A DNA stretch of 64,000 nt from Litchfieldia alkalitelluris (GCF_002153425.1 NZ_KZ119600.1:3337920-3401919); one strand, 5' to 3'; positions 36,758 through 46,944 are shown, numbered from the stretch's first letter. Notes: generated by a model from the sequence alone, not told the origin. A program made the numbers and translations.

Positions 36758-37556
36758 TTAGCTCCTCTTCCTCCCCTCGTTCCTCTTCTTTACGATGGTT
36801 TGGTAAGAATGCACTTAATTTTTCTTGCAATATTTTAGGATTTTGACCAGATTGTACACCAATAACCCCTTCAACTACAATTTGTTTTACAAATATTTCC
36901 TCTTCTGTACTCATAGCAAGCTTACTAGCCATAGGGATAAATACTAGATTTGCTAATAAAGTCCCATATAATGTTGTTAGTAAGGCTACAGCCATATTAG
37001 GACCTAGTGTTGCTGGATCATTTAAGTTTTGTAGCATTAGTACAAGTCCTACCAAGGTACCGATCATCCCCCAGGCAGGAGCATATTCACCTGCTTTTTC
37101 AATGATAAGACGACCTTTACGATGTCTCTCCTCCATTGCGACTACTTCAGCCATCATTATATCCTTAATTACTTCTGGCTCAATCCCGTCTACAGCTAGC
37201 ATAACACCTTTTTCTATAAACGGGTCTTCCACATCTTCAATTCCTGCCTCTAGTGCAAGGAGGCCTTCACGCCTTGCTTTTGTAGATAAATCAACAAACT
37301 TATCGATTAATTCTCTTAAATTACTCTCTCTCGTTTGAAAAGTCTCCTTAATAACCTTAGGAAGTAGCCTAAGGTCTTGTATAGAAAAGTTTATTAATAT
37401 TGCAGCTGTAAGACCTCCAAGTACAATCAATAATGATGTCACTTGAAAGAAAGACTGAAAGCTCCCAGTACCAGCGGCATTTGTGTATATTGCTAACATA
37501 ACCATGGTTAAACCAATGAAAATTCCAATGGGTGTCAATAAATCTAGTTTTTTCAT
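36750..37556 (-). CDS. motP: MotP (YtxD), Na+-type flagellar stator, MotA family
   Basis: A 268-residue membrane protein with four hydrophobic segments (about 7-25, 34-55, 148-172 and 182-203). The large cytoplasmic loop contains the conserved charged residues that touch FliG, and PAWGMIGTLVGLVLML spans the third membrane segment. It pairs with MotS, overlaps its start by 8 bp, and follows ccpA in the order ccpA-motP-motS known in B. subtilis, where read-through from ccpA limits expression. GGGAGAGG precedes the ATG. Confidence 0.93.
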   Translation of the reverse strand: MKKLDLLTPIGIFIGLTMVMLAIYTNAAGTGSFQSFFQVTSLLIVLGGLTAAILINFSIQDLRLLPKVIKETFQTRESNLRELIDKFVDLSTKARREGLLALEAGIEDVEDPFIEKGVMLAVDGIEPEVIKDIMMAEVVAMEERHRKGRLIIEKAGEYAPAWGMIGTLVGLVLMLQNLNDPATLGPNMAVALLTTLYGTLLANLVFIPMASKLAMSTEEEIFVKQIVVEGVIGVQSGQNPKILQEKLSAFLPNHRKEEERGEEEELND

Positions 37557-37629
37557 AATCCTCTCCCTAACCCAGCAACAAAGATGTTATTAACCCATTA
37601 GATGAATCAAATCATACAATCTAATTTTC

Positions 37630-38634
37630 CTATTCGCCCTTTGTTGACTGTCTAAATTCTATACGGTGCGGTAATAGTACAACCTTATCGCTAACCTCTT
37701 CTTTATTCATATATTTAGTTAGTAACCTCATGGAAACTGCACCTAAGTCATACATAGGTTGTACCACACTAGTTAACGTAGGTCTGACCATTGTTGCTAA
37801 TCGTGTGTTATCAAATCCAATGACTTCAAAATCCTCTGGTACAGAATAACCTGCATCTTGCGCACCATGAATAACACCAAGTGCCATTTCATCTGTTGAT
37901 GCAAAAACTGCAGTCGGTTTAGTTTCAAGTTTTAAAAGAGTTTCCATCGCTTCTAATCCTGAATCATATGTATAGTCCCCAATAACAACATAATCATCAT
38001 TTATCTCCAAATCCGCTTCCAATAGAGCACGTTTATACCCTGCAAATTTTTGATATCCATTAATTGGATCTTCTAATGTACCTGAAAGCATCGCTACTGC
38101 AGTATGTCCTTTATCAATCAGTGCTTTCGTAGCATCATAAGACGCTTGTTCATAATCAATATTTACAGAAGGAAACTCTTTTTTATCATCCACTGTTGCG
38201 GATAAAACGATAGGAACTGGAGACTTTCTAAATGTGTCTTCATGATCTTTTGTGATTTCCCCACCCATGAACACTATTCCGTCCACTTGTTTTTCAAGTA
38301 GTGTGTTAATTAAATGTATTTCCTTTTCCTTGTTTTGATCAGAGTTACACAAAATAATGTTATATTTATACATCGTTGCGATATCCTCAATACCTCTTGC
38401 CAATTCAGAAAAGAAAATACTCGAAATATCTGGAATGACCACTCCTACTGTTGTCGTTTTTTTGCTTGCAAGACCTCTAGCTACTGCATTTGGTCGATAA
38501 CCTAATCTTTCGATAGCTTCTAAAACTCTTTTCCTTGTTGTTGGTTTGACATTAGGGTTCCCGTTAACAACTCGTGAAACGGTCGCCATGGAGACCCCTG
38601 CCTCTCTAGCAACATCATAAATGGTTATATTCAT
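37630..38634 (-). CDS. ccpA: Catabolite control protein CcpA
   Basis: A 334-residue LacI-family regulator that, with HPr-Ser46-P, binds cre sites and drives carbon catabolite control. The HTH and hinge (residues 1-60, [20 protein letters not shown] then [10 protein letters not shown]) are followed by the periplasmic-binding-type effector domain. Size and HTH match CcpA. It controls genes such as ackA and acu in relatives. GGAGG precedes the ATG, and a clear sigma-A promoter lies upstream. Only 73 bp separate it from motP, and I see no terminator there. Confidence 0.97.
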   Translation of the reverse strand: MNITIYDVAREAGVSMATVSRVVNGNPNVKPTTRKRVLEAIERLGYRPNAVARGLASKKTTTVGVVIPDISSIFFSELARGIEDIATMYKYNIILCNSDQNKEKEIHLINTLLEKQVDGIVFMGGEITKDHEDTFRKSPVPIVLSATVDDKKEFPSVNIDYEQASYDATKALIDKGHTAVAMLSGTLEDPINGYQKFAGYKRALLEADLEINDDYVVIGDYTYDSGLEAMETLLKLETKPTAVFASTDEMALGVIHGAQDAGYSVPEDFEVIGFDNTRLATMVRPTLTSVVQPMYDLGAVSMRLLTKYMNKEEVSDKVVLLPHRIEFRQSTKGE

Positions 38635-38691
38635 TTTTTTACCTCCTATATATTACATAAATTGGCTTTCATACTTTCATAATGTAATGTT

Positions 38692-38720
38692 ATGATACGA
38701 TACTTTAAGGAGGGGTGCAA
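38692..38720 (-). promoter_or_regulatory. Sigma-A promoter of ccpA
   Basis: On the minus strand, -35 TTGCAC (38715-38720), 17-bp spacer and -10 TATCAT (38692-38697) lie about 60 bp before the ccpA start. The remaining gap to aroA shows no gene. Confidence 0.65.
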
Positions 38721-38875
38721 ATTCTTTATTTATATCGACACATTACATCACATTCTTTAGTCCAATTTCATTTCTAACTGCATTTTTTGTTGAATTATAT
38801 ATTTGTTACTTCTTCATCAAAATTTGTAAAATAATTCTTTTCTTTTTAGAATAACTCATATAATCTTTGACTATT

Positions 38876-38946
38876 CTAAAAAACCCCAAAATATTTAAGA
38901 ATTAATTGCCTGACAGTAGCAGACAATTTTTCCTAAAAATATTTTG
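38876..38946 (-). terminator. Terminator of aroA
   Basis: CCTCAAAATATTT pairs with AAATATTTTGGGG, enclosing a second stem (AATTG.CTG / CAG.CAATT), and is followed by a T-run on the minus strand. Confidence 0.8.
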
Positions 38947-38957
38947 AGGTCATTGGA

Positions 38958-40055
38958 TTATTTATTTGCGATTGAAACTTCCTTTTGATATAAGCCAGAA
39001 TCAATTAACTGAGATATAAACTCGTGGAACTGTGGAATATCCATCTGTTGTGCTGAATCTGACAAGGCCACCGCTGGATCTGGATGAACTTCAGCCATGA
39101 CACCGTCTGCTCCAATAGCAAGTGCTGCTTTCGCTGTTGGCAATAACAAGTCTCTTCGACCAGTAGAGTGTGTAACATCAACCCAAACAGGTAAATGAGT
39201 TTCTTGCTTTAGGATCGGTACCGCAGAAATATCTAATGTATTCCTTGTTGCCTTTTCGTACGTTCTAATTCCTCTTTCACAAAGCATGATATCCCCGTTT
39301 CCTTTTGAATGAATATACTCAGCAGCATTGATAAATTCTTCTATAGTAGCCGCTAATCCACGCTTTAGTAAAACAGGCTTTTTCACACTTCCTGCAGCCT
39401 TTAGTAATTCAAAGTTTTGCATGTTCCTAGCACCTATCTGTATGACATCTACATAATCTACTGCCATTTCGATATCGTGTGGTGATACTATTTCACTTAT
39501 CACAGCTAAATCGTACTTTGCTCCAACCTCTTTTAAAATCTTTAAGCCTTCTTCTCCTAACCCTTGAAAATCATAAGGGGACGTTCGTGGTTTAAATGCA
39601 CCACCCCTAAGGAACTTAATTCCATGGAATTTCAGTGCTTTTGCAACCTCTTCCACTTGTTCATAGCTTTCCACTGAACAAGGACCTGCAATGAGACGCT
39701 GTCTTCCATTACCTACTTTTTCTCCTTTAATAGAAACAACGGTATCTTCAGGATGTTTCTTTCTTGAAACTAAAAGCGCTTTGCGGTGATCATCTTCTTG
39801 CAACTCAAGACTGGCCTTAAATATTTGCTTAAAGATATGCTGTAAAGTAGATGTTTCAAATGGTCCTTTATTTTTTTCAGCAATTAAATCCAGCATTTTT
39901 CGTTCCCTGACTGGATCAAATTTATTAACTCCCTGTGCACTTTTTACTTTCCCAATCTCTTTAACAAGACTTGCCCGTTCGTTAATAAGGTCCATCAACT
40001 TCAAATTAACGTCATCCAACTGACCCCTCAGTTGTTCCAGTTGTTCGTTTCCCAT
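38958..40055 (-). CDS. aroA: Bifunctional chorismate mutase / DAHP synthase AroA(G)
   Basis: A 365-residue fusion enzyme of the shikimate pathway. An AroQ-type chorismate mutase domain (about 1-85, [19 protein letters not shown]) is fused to DAHP synthase (about 105-355, with [32 protein letters not shown] and [11 protein letters not shown]). In Bacillus the mutase domain serves as the allosteric sensor for prephenate. GGGAGGAG precedes the ATG. It lies between ccpA and ytxJ as in B. subtilis. Confidence 0.97.
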   Translation of the reverse strand: MGNEQLEQLRGQLDDVNLKLMDLINERASLVKEIGKVKSAQGVNKFDPVRERKMLDLIAEKNKGPFETSTLQHIFKQIFKASLELQEDDHRKALLVSRKKHPEDTVVSIKGEKVGNGRQRLIAGPCSVESYEQVEEVAKALKFHGIKFLRGGAFKPRTSPYDFQGLGEEGLKILKEVGAKYDLAVISEIVSPHDIEMAVDYVDVIQIGARNMQNFELLKAAGSVKKPVLLKRGLAATIEEFINAAEYIHSKGNGDIMLCERGIRTYEKATRNTLDISAVPILKQETHLPVWVDVTHSTGRRDLLLPTAKAALAIGADGVMAEVHPDPAVALSDSAQQMDIPQFHEFISQLIDSGLYQKEVSIANK

Positions 40056-40354
40056 AAAAAATAACTCCTCCCATTAGAACCCGAATAATTAATAATAATA
40101 TTATCATGTTAATTACGGACTATTATATACGATCAAAGTAATAATGTCACGGATTTTTCTTTATTAATTAAACGCTTTTAAGTGCTAAAGTGAATTCCAC
40201 CTCTATCTCTTGGGGTAATTCGATTATTTCTGACATATACCAACACACGTCTTTTATAGTTATGTATAATAGAATAAAGTAAGAAAAGCACAAGCTTTAG
40301 ATTTTTTCACGGTAGCAAATAAATAAATTCTCTTTTAAAAGAGGTGCAGAATAA
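40056..40354. other. 299-bp divergent region between aroA and the FtsA-like gene
   Basis: No gene is visible. A TATAAT at 40265-40270, about 85 bp before the FtsA-like start, is the only clear promoter-like element, and no -35 is at the normal distance. Confidence 0.4.
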
Positions 40355-42517
40355 ATGGATAATCAAAATGGTCAAGCTATATTTGCCTTAGATATTGGGA
40401 CAAGATCCGTTGTAGGACTTATTTTACATAAACATGATGGAAAATATCACGTTATTGATATGGTCCGTGAAGAACATCAGGAACGTTCCATGCTAGATGG
40501 GCAAATTCATAATGTAGTAGCTGTATCAAACGTTATTAAAACTATTAAAGATAAACTAGCTCTTAAGCATGGGCCTTTAGAAAAGGTCTGCGTAGCTGCT
40601 GCTGGCCGTTCCTTAAAAACTCAGCGTGCAACTGCTGAAGTAGATATTAAAGGTAATCCTATACTAGAACACCAATCAGTTCTTCATCTTGAATTAAGCG
40701 CGGTACAAAATGCCCAATTTTCATTAGCTCAGTTACGAGATTCCGATAAGTCTTCTACCGACTATTGCGTAGGTTACTCTGTAATGGACTATCGCATTGA
40801 TGGCGAAACGATAGGTAGTCTTATCGATCAACAAGGGGAAAAGGCTACCGTTGAAGTCATTGCTACTTTTTTACCTAGAATAGTAGTTGAATCCTTAATT
40901 ACTGCACTTCAACGAGCAGAATTAGAACTGGAAGCATTAACATTAGAACCTATCGCTGCTATTCATGTACTTATTCCCCCTTCTATGAGACGTCTAAATG
41001 TAGCACTTGTAGACATCGGAGCTGGCACATCAGATATAGCTATAACGAATTTAGGGACTGTAGTGGCCTATGGTATGGTGCCATTTGCTGGTGATGAAAT
41101 AACCGAGGCAATCAGTGACCATTTCTTATTGGATTTTCCTGATGCAGAACACTTAAAGCGAGAAATCTCTACAAAGGAACAGGTCACAATCACTGATATT
41201 TTAGGATTCGAAACGGAGTACAGTCAAGATGATGTAGTTGAGCCAGTGGAAGACGCCATTGATGAATTAGCTAAAAAAATTAGTGAGGAAATAATTAATT
41301 TAAATGGAAAATTTCCTAAGGCTGTGATGCTAGTTGGTGGAGGCAGTATGACACCTAAATTACCTGAAAAGGTAGCTGCTCACCTGGAACTGCCTAGTAA
41401 TCGCGTAGCAATACGGGGCATTGACGCTATTAAAGGGCTCGTTTTTGATACTGAATTAGAATCAACTCCCGAACTAGTCACACCGATAGGAATTGCAATA
41501 GCAGCAAAGGAAAGTCCCGTGCAGTATATAAGTATTTCAGTTAATGACAGACCTGTTAGGTTATTTGATATTAAGGACTTAACGGTGGGGGATGGGCTCC
41601 TTACTAGTGGGCTTGAACTATCTAAGCTATATGGAAAACCTGGAATGGGATTACTAGTGACGGTTAACGGCCGCGTGGTATCATTGCCTGGAAAACATGG
41701 AACACCACCTGCTCTTACGAAAAACGGACAAGTCACTGAATTAGATGATTTCATTGCACATGGTGATGTACTAAGTGTTTCTAGTGGGAAAAATGGGGAA
41801 GATGCATCAGCCACTATTGGAGACTTCTTTAAAGACTACAATAAACCATTGTCATTCACCATTACGTATAATGGGGTAACCCATCAAGTAAACCCTATCA
41901 TTACTTTAAATGGACGTGGTGCTACTTTAGAAACAGAAGTTCAGGATAGGGATAAGATTGAATTATTTATGCCTGAGACATTACAAGACGTATTACATTC
42001 CTTAAATATTAGTATTCAGGAAGTAAGCAGTAGACCACTGAACATCTACATTGATGGAACTAAAACTAGTAGCGAGGTAATTACTAACAGTTTATTAGTG
42101 AATGGAAATACTGCCCTTCCTTCGACACCAATTAATCCTGGTGATGTTATTAAATATAAGGCAGTCAATGTTAAGGCCATTCTTTTAAAGGATGTCCTAC
42201 CTCAAAATATGGAATTAACGAGAGAAATAACTGTCATCTTTAACCACAAAAAGGTGAACTTAAAAAAGGCTTTCATTGATGTTTATAGGCGAAACGAGAA
42301 GCTATCCATGGATTCCCACGTTTTTGATGGAGATGAATTAAAGACGGTAAAAAAAGAGGTAGAGCCTTTTATATTCCAAGATGTGTTTGCTGTAGTGGAT
42401 ATTGAAAGACCTAGCTTACCTAGTAAGAAACCAGTAATTTTAAGAAACGAACAAGGGACCACATTCTCAGAAGTGATTCATCATGGGGACCATTTAGAAT
42501 TAAAGTGGATAGATTAG
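40355..42517 (+). CDS. Large FtsA/PilM-like actin-fold protein with repeated C-terminal domain
   Basis: A 720-residue protein. The N-terminal ~400 residues have the FtsA/PilM actin-like ATPase motifs: phosphate 1 ALDIGTRSVVGLI, phosphate 2 VALVDIGAGTSDIAI and adenosine AVMLVGGGSMTPKL. The C-terminal ~320 residues appear to hold several repeats of about 70-85 residues with the pattern (V/I)xxNGxxxxL...xxGDxLxx, possibly beta-grasp or SLBB-like. It lacks the C-terminal amphipathic membrane helix of true FtsA. GAGGTG precedes the ATG. It is a single-gene unit next to aroA and ytxJ, absent from B. subtilis at this site. The role (division, pilus or envelope) is unknown. Confidence 0.8.
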   Translation: MDNQNGQAIFALDIGTRSVVGLILHKHDGKYHVIDMVREEHQERSMLDGQIHNVVAVSNVIKTIKDKLALKHGPLEKVCVAAAGRSLKTQRATAEVDIKGNPILEHQSVLHLELSAVQNAQFSLAQLRDSDKSSTDYCVGYSVMDYRIDGETIGSLIDQQGEKATVEVIATFLPRIVVESLITALQRAELELEALTLEPIAAIHVLIPPSMRRLNVALVDIGAGTSDIAITNLGTVVAYGMVPFAGDEITEAISDHFLLDFPDAEHLKREISTKEQVTITDILGFETEYSQDDVVEPVEDAIDELAKKISEEIINLNGKFPKAVMLVGGGSMTPKLPEKVAAHLELPSNRVAIRGIDAIKGLVFDTELESTPELVTPIGIAIAAKESPVQYISISVNDRPVRLFDIKDLTVGDGLLTSGLELSKLYGKPGMGLLVTVNGRVVSLPGKHGTPPALTKNGQVTELDDFIAHGDVLSVSSGKNGEDASATIGDFFKDYNKPLSFTITYNGVTHQVNPIITLNGRGATLETEVQDRDKIELFMPETLQDVLHSLNISIQEVSSRPLNIYIDGTKTSSEVITNSLLVNGNTALPSTPINPGDVIKYKAVNVKAILLKDVLPQNMELTREITVIFNHKKVNLKKAFIDVYRRNEKLSMDSHVFDGDELKTVKKEVEPFIFQDVFAVVDIERPSLPSKKPVILRNEQGTTFSEVIHHGDHLELKWID

Positions 42518-42584
42518 AAGAGAACTGGCTGGAAAAAGAGGTTGGGGTATAACATATATGCCCTGCTCCAAAATAAAAACACTT

Positions 42585-42655
42585 ATAGCTGAAGAAATAT
42601 ACAAAGACGCCTGCAGGAAACTAACTAGCGACGTCGGATATATTTCTTCAGCTAT
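42585..42655. repeat. Short nested hairpin with 17-bp perfect arms (core-family derivative)
   Basis: ATAGCTGAAGAAATATA (42585-42601) and its exact complement (42639-42655) flank a 37-nt loop containing AGACGCCTGCAGGAA and TAGCGACGTC. The loop resembles the ends of the core repeat at 47.7 and 8.1 kb with the middle deleted. A degenerate GAGGTTGGGGTATA hairpin precedes it at about 42538-42570. Confidence 0.75.
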
Positions 42656-42708
42656 TCATTTAAAGGAATATAGGACTTTCTTTAGGATAACTTTTTATCC
42701 AATCTTCT

Positions 42709-43035
42709 TTACGTCCAATGTTGGCTTAAAGTTTGTTTTGTAACATTCCAATGCGAATCATGCCACCCTATCGTCCCATTATCAAATAGTAAAATTTGAG
42801 GTGATTCATGCTTCACTTCAAACGTTTCTGCAATGTAATTAGATAACGGTCTAGATTCTTGTACATTAAGGTAAAATACTGGTACTTCCTCATTATCAGT
42901 TGCATAATTTTCTACTTGTTTAAAAGCTTCATGGCTTATTGGACATGTAGTACTGTTTTTGAGTAAGAAAAATTTTGCGTTTGCCTCTATTACATTTTGA
43001 AATTCACTTTCGTTTTGAAGCTTCTTGATGCCCAT
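42709..43035 (-). CDS. ytxJ: YtxJ (BrxC-type monothiol bacilliredoxin)
   Basis: A 108-residue thioredoxin-fold protein. The redox site reads TTCPIS, giving a single Cys in the CxxS-like arrangement of monothiol bacilliredoxins that remove bacillithiol mixed disulfides. The cis-Pro position is in SPQILLF. It is adjacent to ytxH and ytxG as in B. subtilis, where this cluster is stress-induced. Here a hairpin separates it from ytxGH, so it may have its own promoter. Confidence 0.9.
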   Translation of the reverse strand: MGIKKLQNESEFQNVIEANAKFFLLKNSTTCPISHEAFKQVENYATDNEEVPVFYLNVQESRPLSNYIAETFEVKHESPQILLFDNGTIGWHDSHWNVTKQTLSQHWT

Positions 43036-43087
43036 TTTTATACAATCCCCTTTAAAATATTAGTTTATCATTTCATCGAATTCATTT

Positions 43088-43130
43088 TTATCGCAAGCCC
43101 CCCGACCTGATGGCCAAGGTGCTTGCGCTT
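43088..43130 (-). terminator. Hairpin after ytxH
   Basis: CGCAAGC / GCTTGCG arms flank an inner ACCTTGGCCATCAGGT stem on the minus strand, followed by only a short T-stretch, so termination may be partial and allow read-through to ytxJ. Confidence 0.55.
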
Positions 43131-43137
43131 TATCTAA

Positions 43138-43581
43138 TTATTCCTTGTTTTTTTCCTTTTCTTCAACTTCTCTTACAAGTTCTTCTACTGATCGTTGAAG
43201 ATCCTCAACTTCTTTTTTGACAGACGCAGCAATTTCCTCACTTATTCCTTCAAGATCATCCGTAAGGGAATCCGCTGATTCCGTTAACTCTGCCATATCC
43301 TTACGAACGGAACTTGCCAAATCTTTTACTTTCTCCAATAGGTGTGATGACTGATCTGATACAGAACGTGCAAAATTGGTTGTATTCTCTTTTGCTGTAC
43401 TAGTCCAGTCGGCAGTTCGTTCCTTTGCAACCTTTGCCTGTTCATTAATATCATGACGTAGTTCTTTACCAGATTTCGGCGCAAATAATAGAGCTGCCGC
43501 CGCTCCTACAAAACCTCCAATTAACGAACCAATGAGAAAATCCTTCGTGTTCATACCGTTTTGATTTTCATGATCGCTCAT
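43138..43581 (-). CDS. ytxH: YtxH general-stress protein
   Basis: A 147-residue protein with one glycine-rich membrane-associated segment (DFLIGSLIGGFVGAAAALLFAPKSGKELR region, residues 13-42) and a long charged helical/coiled-coil tail. The YtxH family is part of the sigma-B/sigma-H stress cluster, and its exact function is unknown. It starts 14 bp after ytxG with a GGGAGGAAT ribosome site, so the pair is one operon. Confidence 0.9.
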   Translation of the reverse strand: MSDHENQNGMNTKDFLIGSLIGGFVGAAAALLFAPKSGKELRHDINEQAKVAKERTADWTSTAKENTTNFARSVSDQSSHLLEKVKDLASSVRKDMAELTESADSLTDDLEGISEEIAASVKKEVEDLQRSVEELVREVEEKEKNKE

Positions 43582-43595
43582 TATAATTCCTCCCT

Positions 43596-44045
43596 TTATT
43601 TAGTATCTGTTTGGTCATCAGTTTTCTTTGTCTTATCTTTCTTATCTTTCCATTTAGCCCACAAATCAATAGCAGCACTTCCCCATTGTATAGCCTGTGC
43701 AACTTGCTCAGACTGTTGATTAGCTTTCTGAGATACCGTATTTGATAATACCTTTACAGAGCGATTCATTTGTTGTAGTGAATCCCCTAAATCTTTCGCT
43801 GCTATGAAAACTGAATCCAGCGATTCTGACTTACGCTTAAAATCTTCTAATAAGTGGTTTGACTTATGTATCAAATCTTTTGATTCTTTCGCAACCTCAT
43901 TAACTTGGCCCTTTATGTTCAGAACTGTGTCCATTATATTTTCCTGCGTCTTTTTCATAGCAAATATTGTCTTAATTAAATAATACACCAAAATTACAAA
44001 TGCAACAGCAATAACCCCTATACTAATGTATAATAAATTATCCAT
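43596..44045 (-). CDS. ytxG: YtxG, DUF948 general-stress membrane protein
   Basis: A 149-residue protein with an N-terminal transmembrane segment (MDNLLYISIGVIAVAFVIL region) and a coiled-coil DUF948 part ending in a Lys/Asp-rich tail. The ORF's first ATG is inside the GAGGAGGT ribosome site, so the ATG at 44045 is used. It is the first gene of ytxGH(J). A sigma-H-like promoter lies about 85 bp upstream. Confidence 0.9.
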   Translation of the reverse strand: MDNLLYISIGVIAVAFVILVYYLIKTIFAMKKTQENIMDTVLNIKGQVNEVAKESKDLIHKSNHLLEDFKRKSESLDSVFIAAKDLGDSLQQMNRSVKVLSNTVSQKANQQSEQVAQAIQWGSAAIDLWAKWKDKKDKTKKTDDQTDTK

Positions 44046-44127
44046 ATAATACCTCCTCATTACTTATTTTACCTTTTCTGATACAAAAACATACTGTCTT
44101 ACCCTCACATACACCTATCATAACATC

Positions 44128-44152
44128 ATTCTACAATATCTTTAAAAATCCT
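44128..44152 (-). promoter_or_regulatory. Sigma-H-type promoter of ytxGH
   Basis: On the minus strand AGGATTT (44146-44152) matches the sigma-H -35 AGGAWWT, and AGAAT (44128-44132) matches the -10 RGAAT, 13 bp apart. In B. subtilis ytxGHJ is known to be transcribed by sigma-H and sigma-B. Confidence 0.6.
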
Positions 44153-44282
44153 CCTACCTTTTCACCTTCGAAAACTTTACTTAACAATCAAGGGCTAGTG
44201 CTAGTATAACGCACAAAATCTGTGTAAAATATATCTTGTACAATTATTCTTACGGAACAAAAAGAAAGGGGTATATCATATC

Positions 44283-45398
44283 ATGAGAGATCCTCGTATT
44301 CAAACCTTGGCCCAAAACTTAATAAACTATTCTGTTAATCTACAAAAAGGTGAAAAAATCCTTATTGAGAATTTTGGCATTCAAAAAGAACTAGTAAGTG
44401 CTTTAGTAGAAGAAGCATATAAAGTAGGTGGACATCCATTTGTTTCCCTTAAAGATCATGAAATAAACCGATCATTACTACTTGGTGCTACTGAGGAACA
44501 GCAAAACTTAACTGCTGAGTTCGAAGCAACTGTGATGAAAGAAATGGATGCATACATAGGTTTACGTGCTGGTGATAACATTAATGAGCTATCTGATGTA
44601 CCCGATGCTCAAATGGGCTTACATCAAAAAACAGTCGGTACAAAAGTACATCGAGAAATTCGTGTACCTAAAACAAAATGGGTTGTTCTCCGTTACCCAA
44701 GTTCGTCTATGGCCCAATTAGCAAAAATGAGTACAGCTGGTTTTGAAGATTTCTACTTCAATGTTTGTAATCTAGACTATAGTAAAATGGATCAAGCAAT
44801 GGATGCATTAGTAGACAGAATGAACAAAACAGATAAAGTTCGAATTACTGGTGAGGGAACTGAAATAAGTTTTTCCATCAAAGATATTCCTGCCATCAAA
44901 TGTGCTGGACGATTAAATATTCCTGATGGGGAAGTTTATACTGCACCTGTGAAGGACTCTATTAATGGTACTATTACTTACAACACATCTTCCCCATACC
45001 AGGGCTTTACATTTGAAAATATCCAGTTTACCTTCAAGGATGGTAAAATTGTGAAGGCTACATCAAATAATGACGAAAAGATCAATGCAATCCTTGATAC
45101 GGACGAAGGAGCAAGATATATTGGAGAGTTTGCCATTGGCGTAAATCCATATATTTTACACCCAATGCAAGATATATTATTTGACGAGAAGATTGACGGA
45201 AGCTTCCACTTCACACCTGGACAAGCATATGAGAATGCCTATAATGGCAACGATTCTGCAATTCACTGGGATATCGTTAATATCCAACGTCCAGAATATG
45301 GCGGAGGAAATATTTATTTTGATGATGAATTAATTAGGGAAAACGGCAGATTTGTTGTTGATGATTTATTAATGTTAAACCCTGAAAATTTAAAATAA
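44283..45398 (+). CDS. Aminopeptidase AmpS-like (M29 family)
   Basis: A 371-residue metal-dependent aminopeptidase of the M29 family (AmpS, aminopeptidase II, AmpT). The metal-binding C-terminal part includes GARYIGEFAIGVN, ILFDEKIDGSFHF, GQAYENA and SAIHWDIVN. GAAAGGGG precedes the ATG. It is a single-gene unit, convergent with murC and ended by a shared bidirectional terminator. In B. subtilis ampS is elsewhere, so the symbol is left open. Confidence 0.92.
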   Translation: MRDPRIQTLAQNLINYSVNLQKGEKILIENFGIQKELVSALVEEAYKVGGHPFVSLKDHEINRSLLLGATEEQQNLTAEFEATVMKEMDAYIGLRAGDNINELSDVPDAQMGLHQKTVGTKVHREIRVPKTKWVVLRYPSSSMAQLAKMSTAGFEDFYFNVCNLDYSKMDQAMDALVDRMNKTDKVRITGEGTEISFSIKDIPAIKCAGRLNIPDGEVYTAPVKDSINGTITYNTSSPYQGFTFENIQFTFKDGKIVKATSNNDEKINAILDTDEGARYIGEFAIGVNPYILHPMQDILFDEKIDGSFHFTPGQAYENAYNGNDSAIHWDIVNIQRPEYGGGNIYFDDELIRENGRFVVDDLLMLNPENLK

Positions 45399-45427
45399 GG
45401 CTCAATACAACTTTGTTGAAATAATGA

Positions 45428-45473
45428 TGAAAAGATAAAACTGATGGTCAAGTAGACCATCAGTTTTTTAATA
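45428..45473. terminator. Bidirectional terminator (aminopeptidase / murC)
   Basis: A 13-bp stem (AAAACTGATGGTC / GACCATCAGTTTT) with a 5-nt loop, T-rich on both strands, overlaps the end of murC. Confidence 0.88.
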
Positions 45474-46761
45474 CTTTTTCATAGGCAGATTGGAATTTCT
45501 GTACATCTCCTGCCCCCATAAACAAAATGACGCTATTTTCATGTTCCTTAAGCTTAGAGATAGTGTCTTCCTGTATTAACTCCGCACCTGGAACCTTCTC
45601 AATTAAGTCTTGGATCGTTAGTTCACCAGGTTTCTCCCTAGCTGAGGAAAATATATCACATAAGTAAACATGATCTGCATTTTTCAAGCTATCTGCAAAA
45701 TCATCTAAAAATGTTACCGTTCTTGAGAAAGTATGTGGTTGAAATACTGCAACAACTTCTTTATCCGAATACTTTTGTTTAGCAGATTCTATCGTTGCCC
45801 GAATTTCTGTTGGGTGATGGGCATAATCATCAATGAGAACTTGAGTTCCAATTGTTGTTTCACTAAATCTCCTTTTCACTCCCCCAAAGGTTTTTAGGCG
45901 AGCTTTAACAATTTCTACATCAATTTGTTCATAATGGCATAAAGCTATAACCCCTAATGCGTTTAAAACATGATGAGTTCCGTAGCCTGGAATGGAAAAG
46001 GTATCATAATACGAGTCCCTCACATACACTTCAAAATGTGTGCCATTCTCGTCAGTACTAATATTTTTCGCATGAAAATCATGGTCTTCACTTAATCCAT
46101 AATACACGACAGGAACTTGTGCATTGATTCGTTGTAAATATTCGTCATCACCACAAGCAATAATAGCTTTCTTTACTTGCATTGCCATTTCCTGAAAGGC
46201 ATCAAAAACATCGTCAACATTTTGGAAATAGTCTGGATGATCGAAGTCGATATTCGTCATGATAGCATAGTCTGGTTTATAGTTTAAAAAATGTCGACGG
46301 TACTCACATGCTTCAAACACAAAAAATTCACTATTCTCTTCTCCACGTCCAGTGCCGTCCCCAATAAGGTAAGATGTTGGTTTAGCTTCCTGTAATACAT
46401 GTGCTAGTAAGCCTGTAGTAGAGGTTTTTCCGTGTGAACCTGTAATGGCAATACTCGTGAAATTTTGTATAAATTCACCAAGAAAACTTGGGTATTGATG
46501 AACAGGGATGTTTTTATCATTTGCCTCTTTAATTTCTTCATTTTCATTATTATATGCTGCTGAAGCGATCAAGGTTTGACCAACTTGAATATTTTCTTTC
46601 TGAAATGGAAGAAGGGGTATTCCTTTTCTCTCTAATGGTTTTTGCGTAAAGAAAACCTTATCCACGTCAGAGCCTTGGACATTATATTTCATATCGCTTA
46701 GTATTTGTGCAAGTGCACTCATTCCAGAACCTTTAATTCCGATAAAATGATAAATTGTCAT
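45460..46761 (-). CDS. murC: UDP-N-acetylmuramate--L-alanine ligase (MurC)
   Basis: A 433-residue ATP-dependent ligase adding L-Ala to UDP-MurNAc in the cytoplasmic peptidoglycan pathway. The ATP motif [31 protein letters not shown] and FQPHTFSRT are intact, and the N-terminal [11 protein letters not shown] binds UDP. The ORF extends to 46821, but GGAGGTT is correctly spaced from the ATG at 46761, which starts MTIYHFIG. It is transcribed alone in this window. ytpR, often near murC and sftA in B. subtilis, is absent. Confidence 0.97.
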   Translation of the reverse strand: MTIYHFIGIKGSGMSALAQILSDMKYNVQGSDVDKVFFTQKPLERKGIPLLPFQKENIQVGQTLIASAAYNNENEEIKEANDKNIPVHQYPSFLGEFIQNFTSIAITGSHGKTSTTGLLAHVLQEAKPTSYLIGDGTGRGEENSEFFVFEACEYRRHFLNYKPDYAIMTNIDFDHPDYFQNVDDVFDAFQEMAMQVKKAIIACGDDEYLQRINAQVPVVYYGLSEDHDFHAKNISTDENGTHFEVYVRDSYYDTFSIPGYGTHHVLNALGVIALCHYEQIDVEIVKARLKTFGGVKRRFSETTIGTQVLIDDYAHHPTEIRATIESAKQKYSDKEVVAVFQPHTFSRTVTFLDDFADSLKNADHVYLCDIFSSAREKPGELTIQDLIEKVPGAELIQEDTISKLKEHENSVILFMGAGDVQKFQSAYEKVLKN

Positions 46762-46944
46762 TGGGAGAACCTCCAAAATCCATTGGTTCTGAGGGTACCA
46801 TTTAAGGTCCACTCGAATCATTTAATAAAGTATATGCCTTAATTGTATAAATGCGCCTATCTAAATTCATACTTACCTATTATAGCAAAATCTAGATAAG
46901 TTACCAATGTACTCTTTCCTATCTTATAATACTTAACGTAATTC

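Noticed and set aside
41380-41814. 144-codon minus-strand ORF over the FtsA-like gene
   Set aside because: It is antisense to a gene with clear conserved motifs and has no motif of its own.
46790-46830. GGTACC-containing stretch before murC as a T-box
   Set aside because: Only a short TGGTACC is present; there is no AGGGTGG core, no terminator/antiterminator pair and no stem I.
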